Source of the DNA: Erythrobacter sanguineus
GTDB taxonomy: Bacteria; Pseudomonadota; Alphaproteobacteria; Sphingomonadales; Sphingomonadaceae
Direction of reading: 5' to 3'
DNA: 64,000 nucleotides
Assembly: GCF_900143235.1 (NCBI RefSeq)
Contig: NZ_FRDF01000006.1
Coordinates: 124,001-188,000 of the forward strand
The notes under the pieces are model-generated. The model had not been told where the DNA came from. It worked only from the letters and a program-made list of their open reading frames with translations, and did no database searches. Below are positions 24,416-33,317 of this stretch, one piece after another (the first letter of the stretch is position 1; each line of letters starts with the position of its first letter). The position numbers were made by a program, and so were the translations under genes.

Positions 24416-24512
24416 GGGGGTATCGCTCCTTTTCGGTACCCCCGGAAAATACCCCCAAAATACCCCCACGCCAAATCCGGCTTCAAGCGAATGCAAGCGG
24501 ACGCAAGCGGAC
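24416..24512. repeat. Repeats between integrase and tRNA: candidate arm-type sites
   Basis: TACCCCC occurs at 24437-24443, 24450-24456 and 24461-24467, with an inverted copy GGGGGTA at 24416-24422 overlapping the integrase leader. GCAAGCGGAC is then tandemly duplicated at 24493-24502 and 24503-24512. Repeats in this position next to a P4-type integrase fit binding sites for the integrase or its excision factor. Confidence 0.55.
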
Positions 24513-24592
24513 GCGAATCACGCATATCATTCTGAATTAATTTAATTTCATGGATGCATGCGGAGGCAAACGAACCCATGCGGATTCGAGAT

Positions 24593-24669
24593 TGGTAGCG
24601 GAGGAGGGACTCGAACCCCCGACACGCGGATTATGATTCCGCTGCTCTAACCGGCTGAGCTACTCCGCC
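24593..24669 (-). tRNA. tRNA-Met (CAU), element attachment site
   Basis: A complete 77-base cloverleaf with encoded CCA (24595-24593). The acceptor stem GGCGGAG pairs with CTCCGCT, the D arm is TAGCTCAGCCGGTTAGAGC, the anticodon arm is GCGGA-ATCATAA-TCCGC giving CAU, and the T arm is GGGGG-TTCGAGT-CCCTC. It resembles elongator tRNA-Met, although a lysidine-type tRNA-Ile(CAU) cannot be excluded by eye. The integrated element abuts its 3' end. Confidence 0.92.
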
Positions 24670-24734
24670 CCAAAGGACCGTGGGGCAAACCGTGCCCGGG
24701 CAGGCAGCGCACTTAGGGCGACACGTGCATTCGG

Positions 24735-25386
24735 TCAACTGGCCAAATCAGGAATTTCCCGATAGCCGGAAACATCCGCCGCCCCGGCTAGCGCTGCCCG
24801 ATTCATCCGCAGAACCTTGGCCGCCAACCCGCGATTGAGAGCGCCATCAAACGCATTGCCGATCTCCGGCGATTGTCGTGCCAGCTGCTCCAGAGCCTCG
24901 CGGTCGATCAGAGCGATCCGCATCCGATTGGCGACCACCACCGAAGCCGAAGCCTTGCCCCCGGAAACAAGGCTCATCTCGCCCAGAAAATCACCTTTTC
25001 CTTATACCCCGACCTGCTTTTCATCATGCGCGATCGCCGCAGCCCCACTGGCGATATAAATCAACGGCGGCGCGCAACGGGATCATGGACGCGCAGCACC
25101 TGATCAAGCAAATCATGCTCTTCAGGCAGCAGATCGTGCAGCCGCGAGCGATACAGCAAGATCAGCAATTGTCCGGCGTTGGCCATTACAAATAGTGCTT
25201 CCCAGACCAGGCTGGCATATCCCTTGTCTGCAACGTGAAGTGCAACATCGCGGCGATACCGCTGCCCAGTGCCAGGAACCGCAAGCGACGAAGCGATGTC
25301 ATCATCATCGAAGAAATCAGCAAGACATAGGAAGCGTGGGCGTAGATATCTCCCGCGTCTGCCAGCTCCCTAATGAACGAGGCCAT
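24735..25386 (-). pseudogene. Decayed membrane protein with cyclic-nucleotide-binding domain
   Basis: Pieces of one protein lie in different frames. The first, from ATG 25386, is a membrane-spanning segment (YVLLISSMMMTSLRRLRFLA, then AAMLHFTLQTRD). The next frame continues with ALFVMANAGQLLILLYRSRL. A third frame gives a cyclic-nucleotide-binding fragment, LIYIASGAAAIAHDE, then an in-frame stop, then GKGDFLGEMSLVSGGKASASVV, the phosphate-binding cassette region. The order resembles Popeye-type membrane cNMP-binding proteins. At least one frameshift, one stop codon and a missing N-terminal part of the cNMP domain are visible, so the gene is inactive. It lies 65 bp beyond the tRNA that hosts the element. 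Confidence 0.7.
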
Positions 25387-25404
25387 GTTTTACGCCGGTC
25401 AGCA

Positions 25405-25965
25405 TCAAATCAAGATGCTGTTTTGCCCACGAAATGAATAGATGCCAAGCCTCTTCCACGGCCCGCCGCAATAGCGGTGCAGTTCCAGCGCAGGGAAGGT
25501 AAAGCGGCCCTTGGCGATCCACGGCGCCAGAACCGGACCAAGGCTGGCCTGCAGGCTGCGCGCCTCGGCCTTGGTGACCTTGTTCTGGATGGTGACGTGT
25601 GGACGCGGTTCATACAGGTCCTGCACGGTCAGGCTGCCGTGGAAATGGTCGGCAATCAATCCGCGCAAGGCGAGCAATTGCGGTGCTTTCAGCGCGATAG
25701 CAGTGCCGGTGCCAAGATCCATGGCGCCGGCGACAGCGCCCGCTGGTGCAGTGAACTCCGCCACCACGCGCGGCAGGAAGTCGCGCAGTTCCTCCAGCAA
25801 GGACGGTGCAAAGGAATGGAACAGCGTGACGTGCGCGTGGATCTGGTTTCGTTCCACCGGGTAATGCGCACGGCGCAAGCCTTCGGCCCATGCGCCAAGG
25901 TCTTTCGGCAGAGCGGCAGTGATGATGAAGGGCTGAGCCAATGCGGGGCCTACAGCTCGCCACAT
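25405..25965 (-). CDS. 2H phosphoesterase (2'-5' RNA ligase family)
   Basis: This 186-residue protein carries the two HxT boxes of the family: HAHVTLFHS and RPHVTIQNKV, about 90 residues apart. Bacterial members (ThpR-like) open 2',3'-cyclic phosphates or join 2'-5' bonds in RNA. ATG 25965 (MWRAVGP) was chosen; it lacks a strong ribosome site, and a TTG about 20 bases further in is also possible. The frame extends upstream into mltG, 83 bp away on the same strand. Confidence 0.85.
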   Translation of the reverse strand: MWRAVGPALAQPFIITAALPKDLGAWAEGLRRAHYPVERNQIHAHVTLFHSFAPSLLEELRDFLPRVVAEFTAPAGAVAGAMDLGTGTAIALKAPQLLALRGLIADHFHGSLTVQDLYEPRPHVTIQNKVTKAEARSLQASLGPVLAPWIAKGRFTFPALELHRYCGGPWKRLGIYSFRGQNSILI

Positions 25966-26047
25966 TGCCGGGCTGGTTTGCTGAAGTCCGCCGAGGACAG
26001 CCGCGATAGCGGATTGCGATTGTGCCTCCGCGCTATTGCTGCGCCTG

Positions 26048-27013
26048 TCACATCTCGCCCCGTTCCCGGCGGATCGCATACCACTTGGCAACATTGGCGT
26101 TGTGCTGTTCGAGTGTATCGGCAAACCAATGCCCACCTGTGCCGTCAGCGACCATGAACAGCGCGCCGGTTTTTTCGGGGTTGAGCACTGCGGCAATGCT
26201 TTCACGTCCCGGATTGGTGATCGGGCCTTCGGGCAGGCCAACGCGCGTGTAGGTATTGTAGCCATTGACCGCCGCGATTTCGGACTGGCGGATGCGACGG
26301 CCCAGCGGCTTGCCTTTGGTGATCGGATAGATGATCGTCGGGTCGGCCTGCAACAGCATCCCCGCCCTCACCCGGTTGGAATAGAGCCCGGCAACCATCC
26401 TGCGTTCGGAAGCCTTGCCAGTCTCCTTCTCGACAATCGAGGCGAGAACCAGCGCGTCGCGCATGGTATCGACCGCAATGCCGGGCGCGCGCGCCGCCCA
26501 TTCCTCGGCCAGCGCCTTGTCCATCGCGGCCTGCATCCCCTCGACCAGGCTGGCGCGGCTCTGCCCGCGCTCAAAGGCGTAGGTATCGGGCAGGATCGAG
26601 CCTTCGGGCGGCACAGGCACCTCGCCATCCAGCAGTTCTTCGGCCATCAGCCGTTCCCACACGAGGATCGAGGGCATGCCTTCGGGGATGGTCACAAACC
26701 GCCGGATGACATCGCCCGACTGGAAGCTTGCGAGGATGTCACCCTGGCTCATGTCGGGGGCGAGCAGGAACTCGCCCGCCTGGATCGGCGCATCAGAGCC
26801 AAAGATGCGCGCTTGCAGCACGAAGCCCGAGGCCGAGGTGATCAGGCCCTCTGCTTCAAGCTTGTCCGCGACCGCACTGACCGAAGCGCCCGCGGGAATG
26901 GTAAAGGCAGTTTCCTTCGTCACCGTCGCGGAACCCATCAGGCTCCAAACGGCCACAATTCCCGCGGCAAGCAGCGCGAGCAAGCCCAGCACTGCAAGCC
27001 GCGCGCGGGTCAT
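26048..27013 (-). CDS. mltG: Endolytic transglycosylase MltG
   Basis: This 321-residue inner-membrane protein releases nascent peptidoglycan strands. One N-terminal membrane helix (about 5-28) is followed by a LysM-like region (FTIPAGASVSAVADKL) and the YceG/MltG domain, with LASIVEKETGKASERRMVAGLYSNR holding the catalytic Glu and MLLQADPTIIYPI after it. The start ATG 27013 comes five bases after the fabF stop, as in many alphaproteobacteria where fabF-mltG are neighbours, so the two are co-transcribed. Confidence 0.93.
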   Translation of the reverse strand: MTRARLAVLGLLALLAAGIVAVWSLMGSATVTKETAFTIPAGASVSAVADKLEAEGLITSASGFVLQARIFGSDAPIQAGEFLLAPDMSQGDILASFQSGDVIRRFVTIPEGMPSILVWERLMAEELLDGEVPVPPEGSILPDTYAFERGQSRASLVEGMQAAMDKALAEEWAARAPGIAVDTMRDALVLASIVEKETGKASERRMVAGLYSNRVRAGMLLQADPTIIYPITKGKPLGRRIRQSEIAAVNGYNTYTRVGLPEGPITNPGRESIAAVLNPEKTGALFMVADGTGGHWFADTLEQHNANVAKWYAIRRERGEM

Positions 27014-27017
27014 CCTA

Positions 27018-28277
27018 TCAGTCGACCTTCTGCATGATGATCGAGGCATTGGTGCCGCCAAAGCCGAAGCTGTTGTTCAGCACCGCACGCACTTCGCGCT
27101 TGCGTGCCGTCAGCGGCACGAGGTCGATGCCCTCCGTGCCGTCGTCTGGATCGTTGAGGTTGAGTGTCGGCGGCACGATCTGATCGCGCATCGCAAGGAT
27201 GCAGAAGATCGCTTCAACCGCGCCTGCGCCGCCCAGCAGGTGGCCGATCGCGCTCTTGGTGGAGCTCATGGAAGCGCCGCCGAGACCCTGACCCAGTACC
27301 CGCTTGATCGCTGCGAGCTCGATGGTATCGGCCATGGTCGAGGTGCCGTGGGCGTTGATGTAGTCGATATCACCCGGCCCCAGACCCGCCTTCTTCAGCG
27401 CCATGCGCATCGCCAGTTCCGCACCCTTGCCTTCGGGATGGGGCGCGGTGACGTGATAGGCATCGCCCGACAGGCCGTAGCCGGTGACTTCGGCGTAGAT
27501 CTTGGCTCCGCGCGCCTTGGCGCGTTCATATTCCTCAAGCACCACCACGCCCGCGCCTTCGCCCATGACGAACCCGTCGCGGCCCTTGTCATAGGGGCGG
27601 CTGGCTTCGGTCGGGCGGTCGTTCATGCTCATGTTAAGCGCGCGCGCCTGAGCGAATCCGGCAATGCCGAGCGGATTGATCGTACCTTCGGCCCCGCCTG
27701 CGAGCATCACGTCGGCATCATCCATCGCGATCATCCGCGCAGCGTCACCAATCGAATGCGCCCCGGTGGAGCAGGCAGTGACAACCGCATGGTTCGGCCC
27801 CATGAAGCCATACTTGATCTGCACCTGACCCGTGATGAGGTTGATCAGGCGGCCGTGGACAAAGTGCGGCGAAACCCGCGAAGGCCCGCGTTCGTGGAGA
27901 TTGACGCTTTCCAGCTCGATCCCTGGCAACCCGCCGATCCCCGATCCAATCGAGCAGCCGGTACGCTCCTTCTCGGCCTGGGTCATGTCGGTCAGGCCGG
28001 CATCTTCCAGCGCCTGTCCGGCGGCATCGATGCCGTAGATGATGAAGGGATCCACCTGTCGCTGGACCTTGTGATCCACCCGCTTGTCGGGATCAAAGCC
28101 CCACGGGTGATCCGTGCCCTTCACCTCACAGGCGATGGTGCATTTCTGGTTCGAGGCATCAAAGCGGGTGATCTGGCCAGCCCCGCTCTCGCCCGCGATG
28201 AGGTTTGCCCAAGTCGTCTCCACATCACCGCCAAGCGGGGTGACAAGACCGAGGCCGGTTACAACCACACGGCGCAT
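27018..28277 (-). CDS. fabF: Beta-ketoacyl-ACP synthase II
   Basis: This 419-residue cytosolic enzyme condenses malonyl-ACP with acyl-ACP in fatty acid elongation. The full thiolase fold has the active-site Cys in VTACSTGAHS, the two histidines in INAHGTSTMADT and SAIGHLLGGAGAVE, and the C-terminal NNSFGFGGTNAS loop. It begins MRRVVVTGLGLVTPLG, the usual start. It lies downstream of acpP, whose product is its carrier, with a hairpin between, and immediately upstream of mltG. Confidence 0.97.
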   Translation of the reverse strand: MRRVVVTGLGLVTPLGGDVETTWANLIAGESGAGQITRFDASNQKCTIACEVKGTDHPWGFDPDKRVDHKVQRQVDPFIIYGIDAAGQALEDAGLTDMTQAEKERTGCSIGSGIGGLPGIELESVNLHERGPSRVSPHFVHGRLINLITGQVQIKYGFMGPNHAVVTACSTGAHSIGDAARMIAMDDADVMLAGGAEGTINPLGIAGFAQARALNMSMNDRPTEASRPYDKGRDGFVMGEGAGVVVLEEYERAKARGAKIYAEVTGYGLSGDAYHVTAPHPEGKGAELAMRMALKKAGLGPGDIDYINAHGTSTMADTIELAAIKRVLGQGLGGASMSSTKSAIGHLLGGAGAVEAIFCILAMRDQIVPPTLNLNDPDDGTEGIDLVPLTARKREVRAVLNNSFGFGGTNASIIMQKVD

Positions 28278-28319
28278 TCAGGTTCTCCGAAAGAAAGAGC
28301 GATTGGCTCAGAAACAGAA

Positions 28320-28349
28320 ACAGGCCCAACCCGGAAGGGCTGAGCCTGT
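28320..28349 (-). terminator. Hairpin between acpP and fabF
   Basis: On the minus strand CAGGCTCAGCCC (28348-28337), loop TTCC, then GGGTTGGGCCTG (28332-28321) pair fully if G-U pairs are allowed, followed by TTTCTGTTTCTG. It may partially terminate after acpP and so give the carrier protein a higher transcript level than fabF. Confidence 0.7.
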
Positions 28350-28458
28350 CTAGGCCCTGATCCGCGTGTCCGCAAACAGGTTGCCGGACAAATACCCCAC
28401 CTTTTCCCGCAGCGGGGAATGGCAGGCCGACGCAGACACAGGCGCGTCCTTGCGGGCC

Positions 28459-28695
28459 TTAGCCCTTGTGTTCTTCGATGTACTTGGTGGCATCACCAAC
28501 GGTGGTGATCTTTTCGGCCGCATCGTCGGGGATTTCGACACCGAATTCCTCTTCGAAGGCCATCACCAGCTCGACGATGTCAAGGCTGTCTGCACCGAGA
28601 TCGTCGATGAAGCTGGCATCCTGGGTTACCTTGTCACCCTCGACGCCGAGATGCTCTACGACAATCTTAGCCACCCGATCGGCAGTATCGCTCAT
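28459..28695 (-). CDS. acpP: Acyl carrier protein
   Basis: This 78-residue acidic protein begins [17 protein letters not shown]. The phosphopantetheine site is the Ser in [13 protein letters not shown], the family signature. It shuttles acyl chains between fatty acid synthesis enzymes and phospholipid synthesis. The start is ATG 28695 with AAGAGGG upstream; the frame is open further 5' without support. It precedes fabF on the same strand. Confidence 0.97.
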   Translation of the reverse strand: MSDTADRVAKIVVEHLGVEGDKVTQDASFIDDLGADSLDIVELVMAFEEEFGVEIPDDAAEKITTVGDATKYIEEHKG

Positions 28696-28828
28696 GGTAT
28701 TCCCTCTTGAAATGGGGTTTGGAAAACTCTCATCCGCCCTAATGAAGGGCGCAGGCAAGCGCAAGTGGGCTTGAGACGGTCTGCCCATAGTGACAACGGC
28801 GCCCAGCCCTGTGAAGCAGGCTCCTTGC

Positions 28829-30619
28829 TCAGGAGCCATCTTTCTTCGGCGGCTCGACGACGCGTAGGGACAACTCGCGCAAGCTGCGCGGTTCAGGGCT
28901 GCTCGGCGCGCCCATCAGCAGATCCTCGGCACGCTGGTTCATCGGGAACAGCGTGATCTCGCGCAGGTTCTTCGCCCCACACAATAGCATCACGATCCGG
29001 TCGACCCCGGCAGCCATGCCCCCGTGCGGCGGCGCGCCGTACTGGAACGCGCGGTACATCCCGCCGAAGCGTTCCTCGACATCCGCCTTGGACAGCCCGA
29101 CGATCTCGAACGCCTTGACCATGGTTTCGGGCTTGTGGTTCCGGATCGATCCACTGGCGATTTCATAGCCGTTGCAGACCAGATCGTACTGGAACGCCTT
29201 GATCGTCAGCGGATCCTGTCCTTCCAGCGCCTCCATCCCGCCTTGCGGCATCGAAAAGGGGTTGTGGGAGAAATCGACTTTCTTCTCGTCCTCGTTGTAT
29301 TCGTAGAACGGGAAATCGACGATCCATGCGAGCGCGAAGGAATCCTCGTCGATAAGGCCGAGTTGCTCGCCCACACGGATGCGCGCCGCCCCTGCCAGCT
29401 TCGCGGCATCTGCCGCTTTGCCGGCAGCGAAGAACAGGCCGTCATTCTCGCCAAGGCCGAGTTCAGCGTAAAGCTCGGCCATCCGCTCCGGTCCGTGGTT
29501 CTTGGCGATCGGCCCACCGAATTCCCCGCCCTTGCGGGTCACATAGCCAAGCCCTGCATAACCTTCCCGCCGCGCCCAATCGTTCATCTCGTCGAAGAAC
29601 TTGCGGCTCTTTTCGTGGGTGCCAGGCGCCGGGATCACCCGCACCACCCCGCCACCGCCGACGATCTTCTCGAACAGGCCGAAGCCCGAGCTCGTGAAGT
29701 GAGAAGACACATCCGAGATGATCAGCGGGTTGCGCAGGTCCGGCTTGTCGCTGCCGTATTTGAGCATTGCCTCGTCATAGGGGATGCGCGGAAATTCGCC
29801 GGCGGGCGTCACCTGCTTATCGCCAGCAAAGGCCGCAAAGGTACCCTGGATGACCGGCTCCATCACCTCCCACACTTCTTCCTGGGTGACGAAGCTCATT
29901 TCGAGATCAAGCTGATAGAATTCCCCCGGCAGACGGTCGGCGCGCGGGTCTTCATCGCGGAAGCAGGGGGCGATCTGGAAATACCGATCGAAGCCTGCGA
30001 CCATCAGCAATTGTTTGTACTGCTGCGGGGCCTGCGGAAGCGCGTAGAACTTGCCGGTGTGGATGCGGCTCGGCACGAGGAAATCGCGCGCGCCTTCAGG
30101 GCTGGAAGCGGTGAGGATGGGGGTCGAGAATTCGTTGAAGCCAACTGCCGCCATCCGTGTCCGCATGTCGGATATCACCGCCACGCGGGTCATGATGTTC
30201 TTGTGCAGCGTTTCTCGCCGCAGGTCGAGGAAGCGGTACTTGAGGCGGATATCCTCAGGATAAGGCTGTTCATCGGCGATCGGCATCGGCAGTTCTTCTG
30301 CGGCACTCTGCACCGTCACAGACCGGGCGAAGACCTCGATCGCGCCGGTCGCAAGGCTGGCATTGACCGTTTCGGCGACGCGCGCCTTGACCTCGCCTTC
30401 GATGGTTACGACGCTTTCGACCCGCAGCGATTCCAACACTGGCAAGGCCGGACTGTCGCTGTCGGCGACGATCTGGGTCAGGCCGTAATGATCGCGCAGA
30501 TCGATGAACAATACGCCACCATGATCGCGCTTGCGGTGGATCCAGCCCGACAGCCGGACGGTCGCGCCCACGTTGGCGGAAGAAAGCTGTGCGCAAGTAT
30601 GTGTGCGGTATGGGTGCAT
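28829..30619 (-). CDS. aspS: Aspartyl-tRNA synthetase
   Basis: This 596-residue class II synthetase charges tRNA-Asp. The N-terminal OB fold starts [12 protein letters not shown] with [15 protein letters not shown]. Class II motif 2 is [19 protein letters not shown] and motif 3 is [17 protein letters not shown] bacterial GAD insertion sits between motifs 2 and 3 ([16 protein letters not shown] region). Length fits bacterial-type AspRS. The gene is divergent from rnd, with a 180-bp shared upstream region. A long open frame on the opposite strand is only its shadow. Confidence 0.97.
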   Translation of the reverse strand: MHPYRTHTCAQLSSANVGATVRLSGWIHRKRDHGGVLFIDLRDHYGLTQIVADSDSPALPVLESLRVESVVTIEGEVKARVAETVNASLATGAIEVFARSVTVQSAAEELPMPIADEQPYPEDIRLKYRFLDLRRETLHKNIMTRVAVISDMRTRMAAVGFNEFSTPILTASSPEGARDFLVPSRIHTGKFYALPQAPQQYKQLLMVAGFDRYFQIAPCFRDEDPRADRLPGEFYQLDLEMSFVTQEEVWEVMEPVIQGTFAAFAGDKQVTPAGEFPRIPYDEAMLKYGSDKPDLRNPLIISDVSSHFTSSGFGLFEKIVGGGGVVRVIPAPGTHEKSRKFFDEMNDWARREGYAGLGYVTRKGGEFGGPIAKNHGPERMAELYAELGLGENDGLFFAAGKAADAAKLAGAARIRVGEQLGLIDEDSFALAWIVDFPFYEYNEDEKKVDFSHNPFSMPQGGMEALEGQDPLTIKAFQYDLVCNGYEIASGSIRNHKPETMVKAFEIVGLSKADVEERFGGMYRAFQYGAPPHGGMAAGVDRIVMLLCGAKNLREITLFPMNQRAEDLLMGAPSSPEPRSLRELSLRVVEPPKKDGS

Positions 30620-30798
30620 CTAAACTCTTGTCCTGTTCGCAGCTATGGCGCTAGGGCGCGCATCGCGTTTGCGTTTGCAGGGCCTGGCCCCGCCATGGGC
30701 GCGCTAACAGGGGAAGCCTCGCACTTTGTCAAGCTGTGCGAAGGTCATCTGGGATCCATCCCGAGGGCGGCACTCCGCCCGCGACAAGCGAAGTAAAC

Positions 30799-32010
30799 AT
30801 GAAAATCCATGAACTGATTACCACCACCGAAGACCTCTCCGAACTCTGCGCCCGCCTCGCCAAGTCCGAATTCGTTGCCGTCGACACCGAATTCATGCGC
30901 GAGAATACCTACTGGCCGGAACTGTGCCTAGTGCAAATCGCCAACACCGAGGAAGCCGCCGCCATCGATCCGATGGCAGACGGCATCGACCTCACCCCGC
31001 TGCTCGATCTGATGTGCAACAATGAAGACGTGCTCAAGGTGTTCCATGCCGGAGGGCAAGATGTCGAGATCATCGTCAACATGACCGGCAAGACGCCGCA
31101 TCCGATCTTCGACACCCAGATCGCGATGATGGCGATCAGCCAGTCGGAACAGATCGGCTATGCCAACCTTGTCGAGGCGTGGATGGGCCTGACGATCGAC
31201 AAGGGCGCGCGCTTTACCGATTGGAGCCGCCGCCCGCTGACCGATCGCCAGATCGAATATGCCATCGGCGATGTCACCCATCTGGCCACCATCTTCCCGC
31301 GCATCCTGAAGAAACTGATCAAGACCGGGCGCGGCGTCTGGCTGGATGCCGAGATGGAAAAGCTTGCCGATCCGTCCAACTACCTCACCGATCCGGGCGC
31401 CGCGTGGAAACGCATCCGCCAGTCGGGCCGCAACCCGCAGGTGCTGGGCCGGATGAAGGCGCTGGCCGCATGGCGCGAGAGCGAGGCGCAGCACAAGAAC
31501 ATCCCGCGCGGCCGGATCATGCGCGATGAAACACTGGCAGACATCGCCAGCCATCCGCCCAAATCGCAGGGTGATCTGGCCAAGGTGCGCGGGCTTTCCG
31601 CCGCATGGAAGGATAATGACATCGGCAAGCGGCTGATGAAGGTGCTGGCCGATGCCGAACCGCTGCCCAAGGACGAAATGCCCGACAAGGCGGTGCGCGG
31701 CGCCCCGCTTGGCAAGGAAGGTGCCTTGGTCGCCGACCTGCTCAAGCTGCTGCTCAAGATCCGCGCCCGCGAGATTGATGTTGCCGCGCGCCTGCTGACC
31801 CGCGCCGAGGAAATGGAAGCGCTCGCCGCCGGCGTGCGCGATCTGCCGGTGCTCAAGGGCTGGCGCTTCGACGTGTTCGGCAAGGACGCGCTTGATCTGG
31901 TCGAGGGCAAGCTCGCCTTCGCAGTCGAGAAGGGCAGGCTCAAGATGACCCATATCGACGATGTGGCAACGCCTGTGCCGGATGCGCCCGACACGCTGGC
32001 AGCGGAGTAG
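30799..32010 (+). CDS. rnd: Ribonuclease D
   Basis: This 403-residue 3'-5' exoribonuclease processes tRNA and other RNA 3' ends. The DEDD exonuclease domain shows VAVDTEFMRE (Asp and Glu of motif I), VFHAGGQDVEI (motif II Asp) and YAIGDVTHLATIF (motif III Tyr-x3-Asp). HRDC domains follow, including WRESEAQHKNIPRGRIMRDE. Start: ATG 30799 (MKIHELITTTEDL). It is followed by oxyR after 9 bp on the same strand. Confidence 0.95.
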   Translation: MKIHELITTTEDLSELCARLAKSEFVAVDTEFMRENTYWPELCLVQIANTEEAAAIDPMADGIDLTPLLDLMCNNEDVLKVFHAGGQDVEIIVNMTGKTPHPIFDTQIAMMAISQSEQIGYANLVEAWMGLTIDKGARFTDWSRRPLTDRQIEYAIGDVTHLATIFPRILKKLIKTGRGVWLDAEMEKLADPSNYLTDPGAAWKRIRQSGRNPQVLGRMKALAAWRESEAQHKNIPRGRIMRDETLADIASHPPKSQGDLAKVRGLSAAWKDNDIGKRLMKVLADAEPLPKDEMPDKAVRGAPLGKEGALVADLLKLLLKIRAREIDVAARLLTRAEEMEALAAGVRDLPVLKGWRFDVFGKDALDLVEGKLAFAVEKGRLKMTHIDDVATPVPDAPDTLAAE

Positions 32011-32019
32011 CGGCGGGCC

Positions 32020-32916
32020 ATGTCCACCTACCTGCCCACCATCAAGCAGCTGCAATATCTCGTCGCGTTGCACGAACATGGCCATTTTGGCCGCGCCGCA
32101 GATGCCAGTTTCGTGTCGCAATCCACGCTATCGGCGGGCATCCGCGAGCTTGAATCGCTGCTCGGCGTGACGCTGGTCGAACGGTCGCGCCGCGTGGTGC
32201 GCTTTACCGCGCTGGGCGAACAGGTGGTCGCAAAGGCCAACCGCCTGCTGCGCGAGGCAGAGGAACTGGCCGATCTGGTCCAAGCCTCGGGCAAGCCGCT
32301 GGTGGGCGAATTGCGCATGAGCGTGATTCCCACCATTGCCCCCTTCCTGCTCCCGCGGGTGCTGCCCCGCCTACGCCGCGAACGGCCCGAATTGAAGCTG
32401 CTGCTGCGCGAGGAAACCAGCCAGGACGCGCTCGAATCGCTCCACCACGGGCGAGTCGATTGCGTGCTTCTGGCCCTGCCCTTCGACACCGGCGATGCCG
32501 CAATCGAACATATCGCTGATGACCGCCTGTTCATCGCCTTTCCCAAGGATGATCCGCGCGATCCCCCGGCCAGCATTTCGCCCGACATGATCGATCAGGG
32601 GCGGCTGATGCTGCTGGAAGACGGTCATTGCCTGCGCGACCACGCGCTGGCGGCCTGTTCGCGCAGCGAATTGCGCGCCAGCGCAGCGATGATCGGCACG
32701 TCCCTGCACACGCTTGTGCAGCTGGTGGATAATGATCTCGGTGTGACCATGCTGCCCGAAATGGCGTTGAAGGCGGGCATACTCAATGGCACGCAGGTGG
32801 TCGCGCGGCCGGTGGACAGCCCCACGGCCAAGCGCGAGATCGTGCTGGCATGGCGCAAGAACTCCCCGCGCGAGGCCGATTTCCTGCTACTGGCGGAGGA
32901 ATTGAAGGCCGGTTGA
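32020..32916 (+). CDS. oxyR: OxyR-type LysR-family peroxide regulator
   Basis: This 298-residue LysR regulator has the HTH in FGRAADASFVSQSTLSAGI. The redox loop is GHCLRDHALAAC, which matches the two peroxide-sensing cysteines of OxyR and their spacing, so the name is well supported. It should activate antioxidant genes when the disulfide forms. It sits 9 bp after rnd, so it is probably read from the same transcript. The catalase or alkyl hydroperoxide reductase partner often next to oxyR is not here. Confidence 0.92.
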   Translation: MSTYLPTIKQLQYLVALHEHGHFGRAADASFVSQSTLSAGIRELESLLGVTLVERSRRVVRFTALGEQVVAKANRLLREAEELADLVQASGKPLVGELRMSVIPTIAPFLLPRVLPRLRRERPELKLLLREETSQDALESLHHGRVDCVLLALPFDTGDAAIEHIADDRLFIAFPKDDPRDPPASISPDMIDQGRLMLLEDGHCLRDHALAACSRSELRASAAMIGTSLHTLVQLVDNDLGVTMLPEMALKAGILNGTQVVARPVDSPTAKREIVLAWRKNSPREADFLLLAEELKAG

Positions 32917-33317
32917 TCCGCGGAGCTGGCCCGTTACTTCAAGGCAGCGCCTGCCGACAGCAAAGGCGCGCAGCATTGCACGACCGGCTGTCAGCCTGCT
33001 TTTTCCCAAACCAGGCACGCTGCCCGCTTTTGCAATAGCATTATTGCACAATTAGTTCAGCACCTTACCACAACCCGTGCATGGCGGACAAACCCATCTG
33101 GCGGCCATCTGGCCGCTCACATTACAATGTGAAAGAATCAGCGGCGGTTCAAAGCGTGATCCGGGCAAAGGAAATGCCGAGTCAGGCTGGTTGGGCGCAA
33201 GGCAGGCTCACTTGCGCACTTGGCAACCAGAACCTGCCGTTCGGCCCACGCCCGCGCCCTGCCCCCGCCTGGTGCCTGTTTCCTGTTGCCTGTTTCCTGA
33301 AATCGACAATTTGCCGC
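32917..33317. other. 400-base gap between convergent genes, with a palindrome
   Basis: No frame in this gap looks like a protein. A perfect inverted repeat, TGCAATA-GCAT-TATTGCA, lies at 33031-33048 in a locally AT-rich patch. It has no adjacent T-run, so it is more like a protein-binding site than a terminator, although both flanking genes end here. Confidence 0.4.

Larger units (their letters stand above)
1..24610. mobile_element. Integrative conjugative/mobilizable element, right part
   Basis: This block holds a MobF relaxase, a coupling protein, SSB, ArdC-like antirestriction, ParB-like, primase-like and helicase genes, two toxin-antitoxin-like pairs and a tyrosine integrase. The integrase lies next to the 3' end of a tRNA-Met gene, the usual target of this integrase class, and ordinary chromosomal genes begin immediately beyond the tRNA. 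The right boundary is therefore placed inside the tRNA 3' half; the exact crossover cannot be fixed because the left attachment site is outside the window. No mating-pore (VirB/Tra) genes are seen apart from a VirB1-like transglycosylase, so whether the element transfers on its own cannot be judged here. Confidence 0.85.

Noticed and set aside
29024..30796. 590-codon rightward frame opposite aspS
   Set aside because: Antisense shadow; aspS carries all class II synthetase motifs on the other strand.
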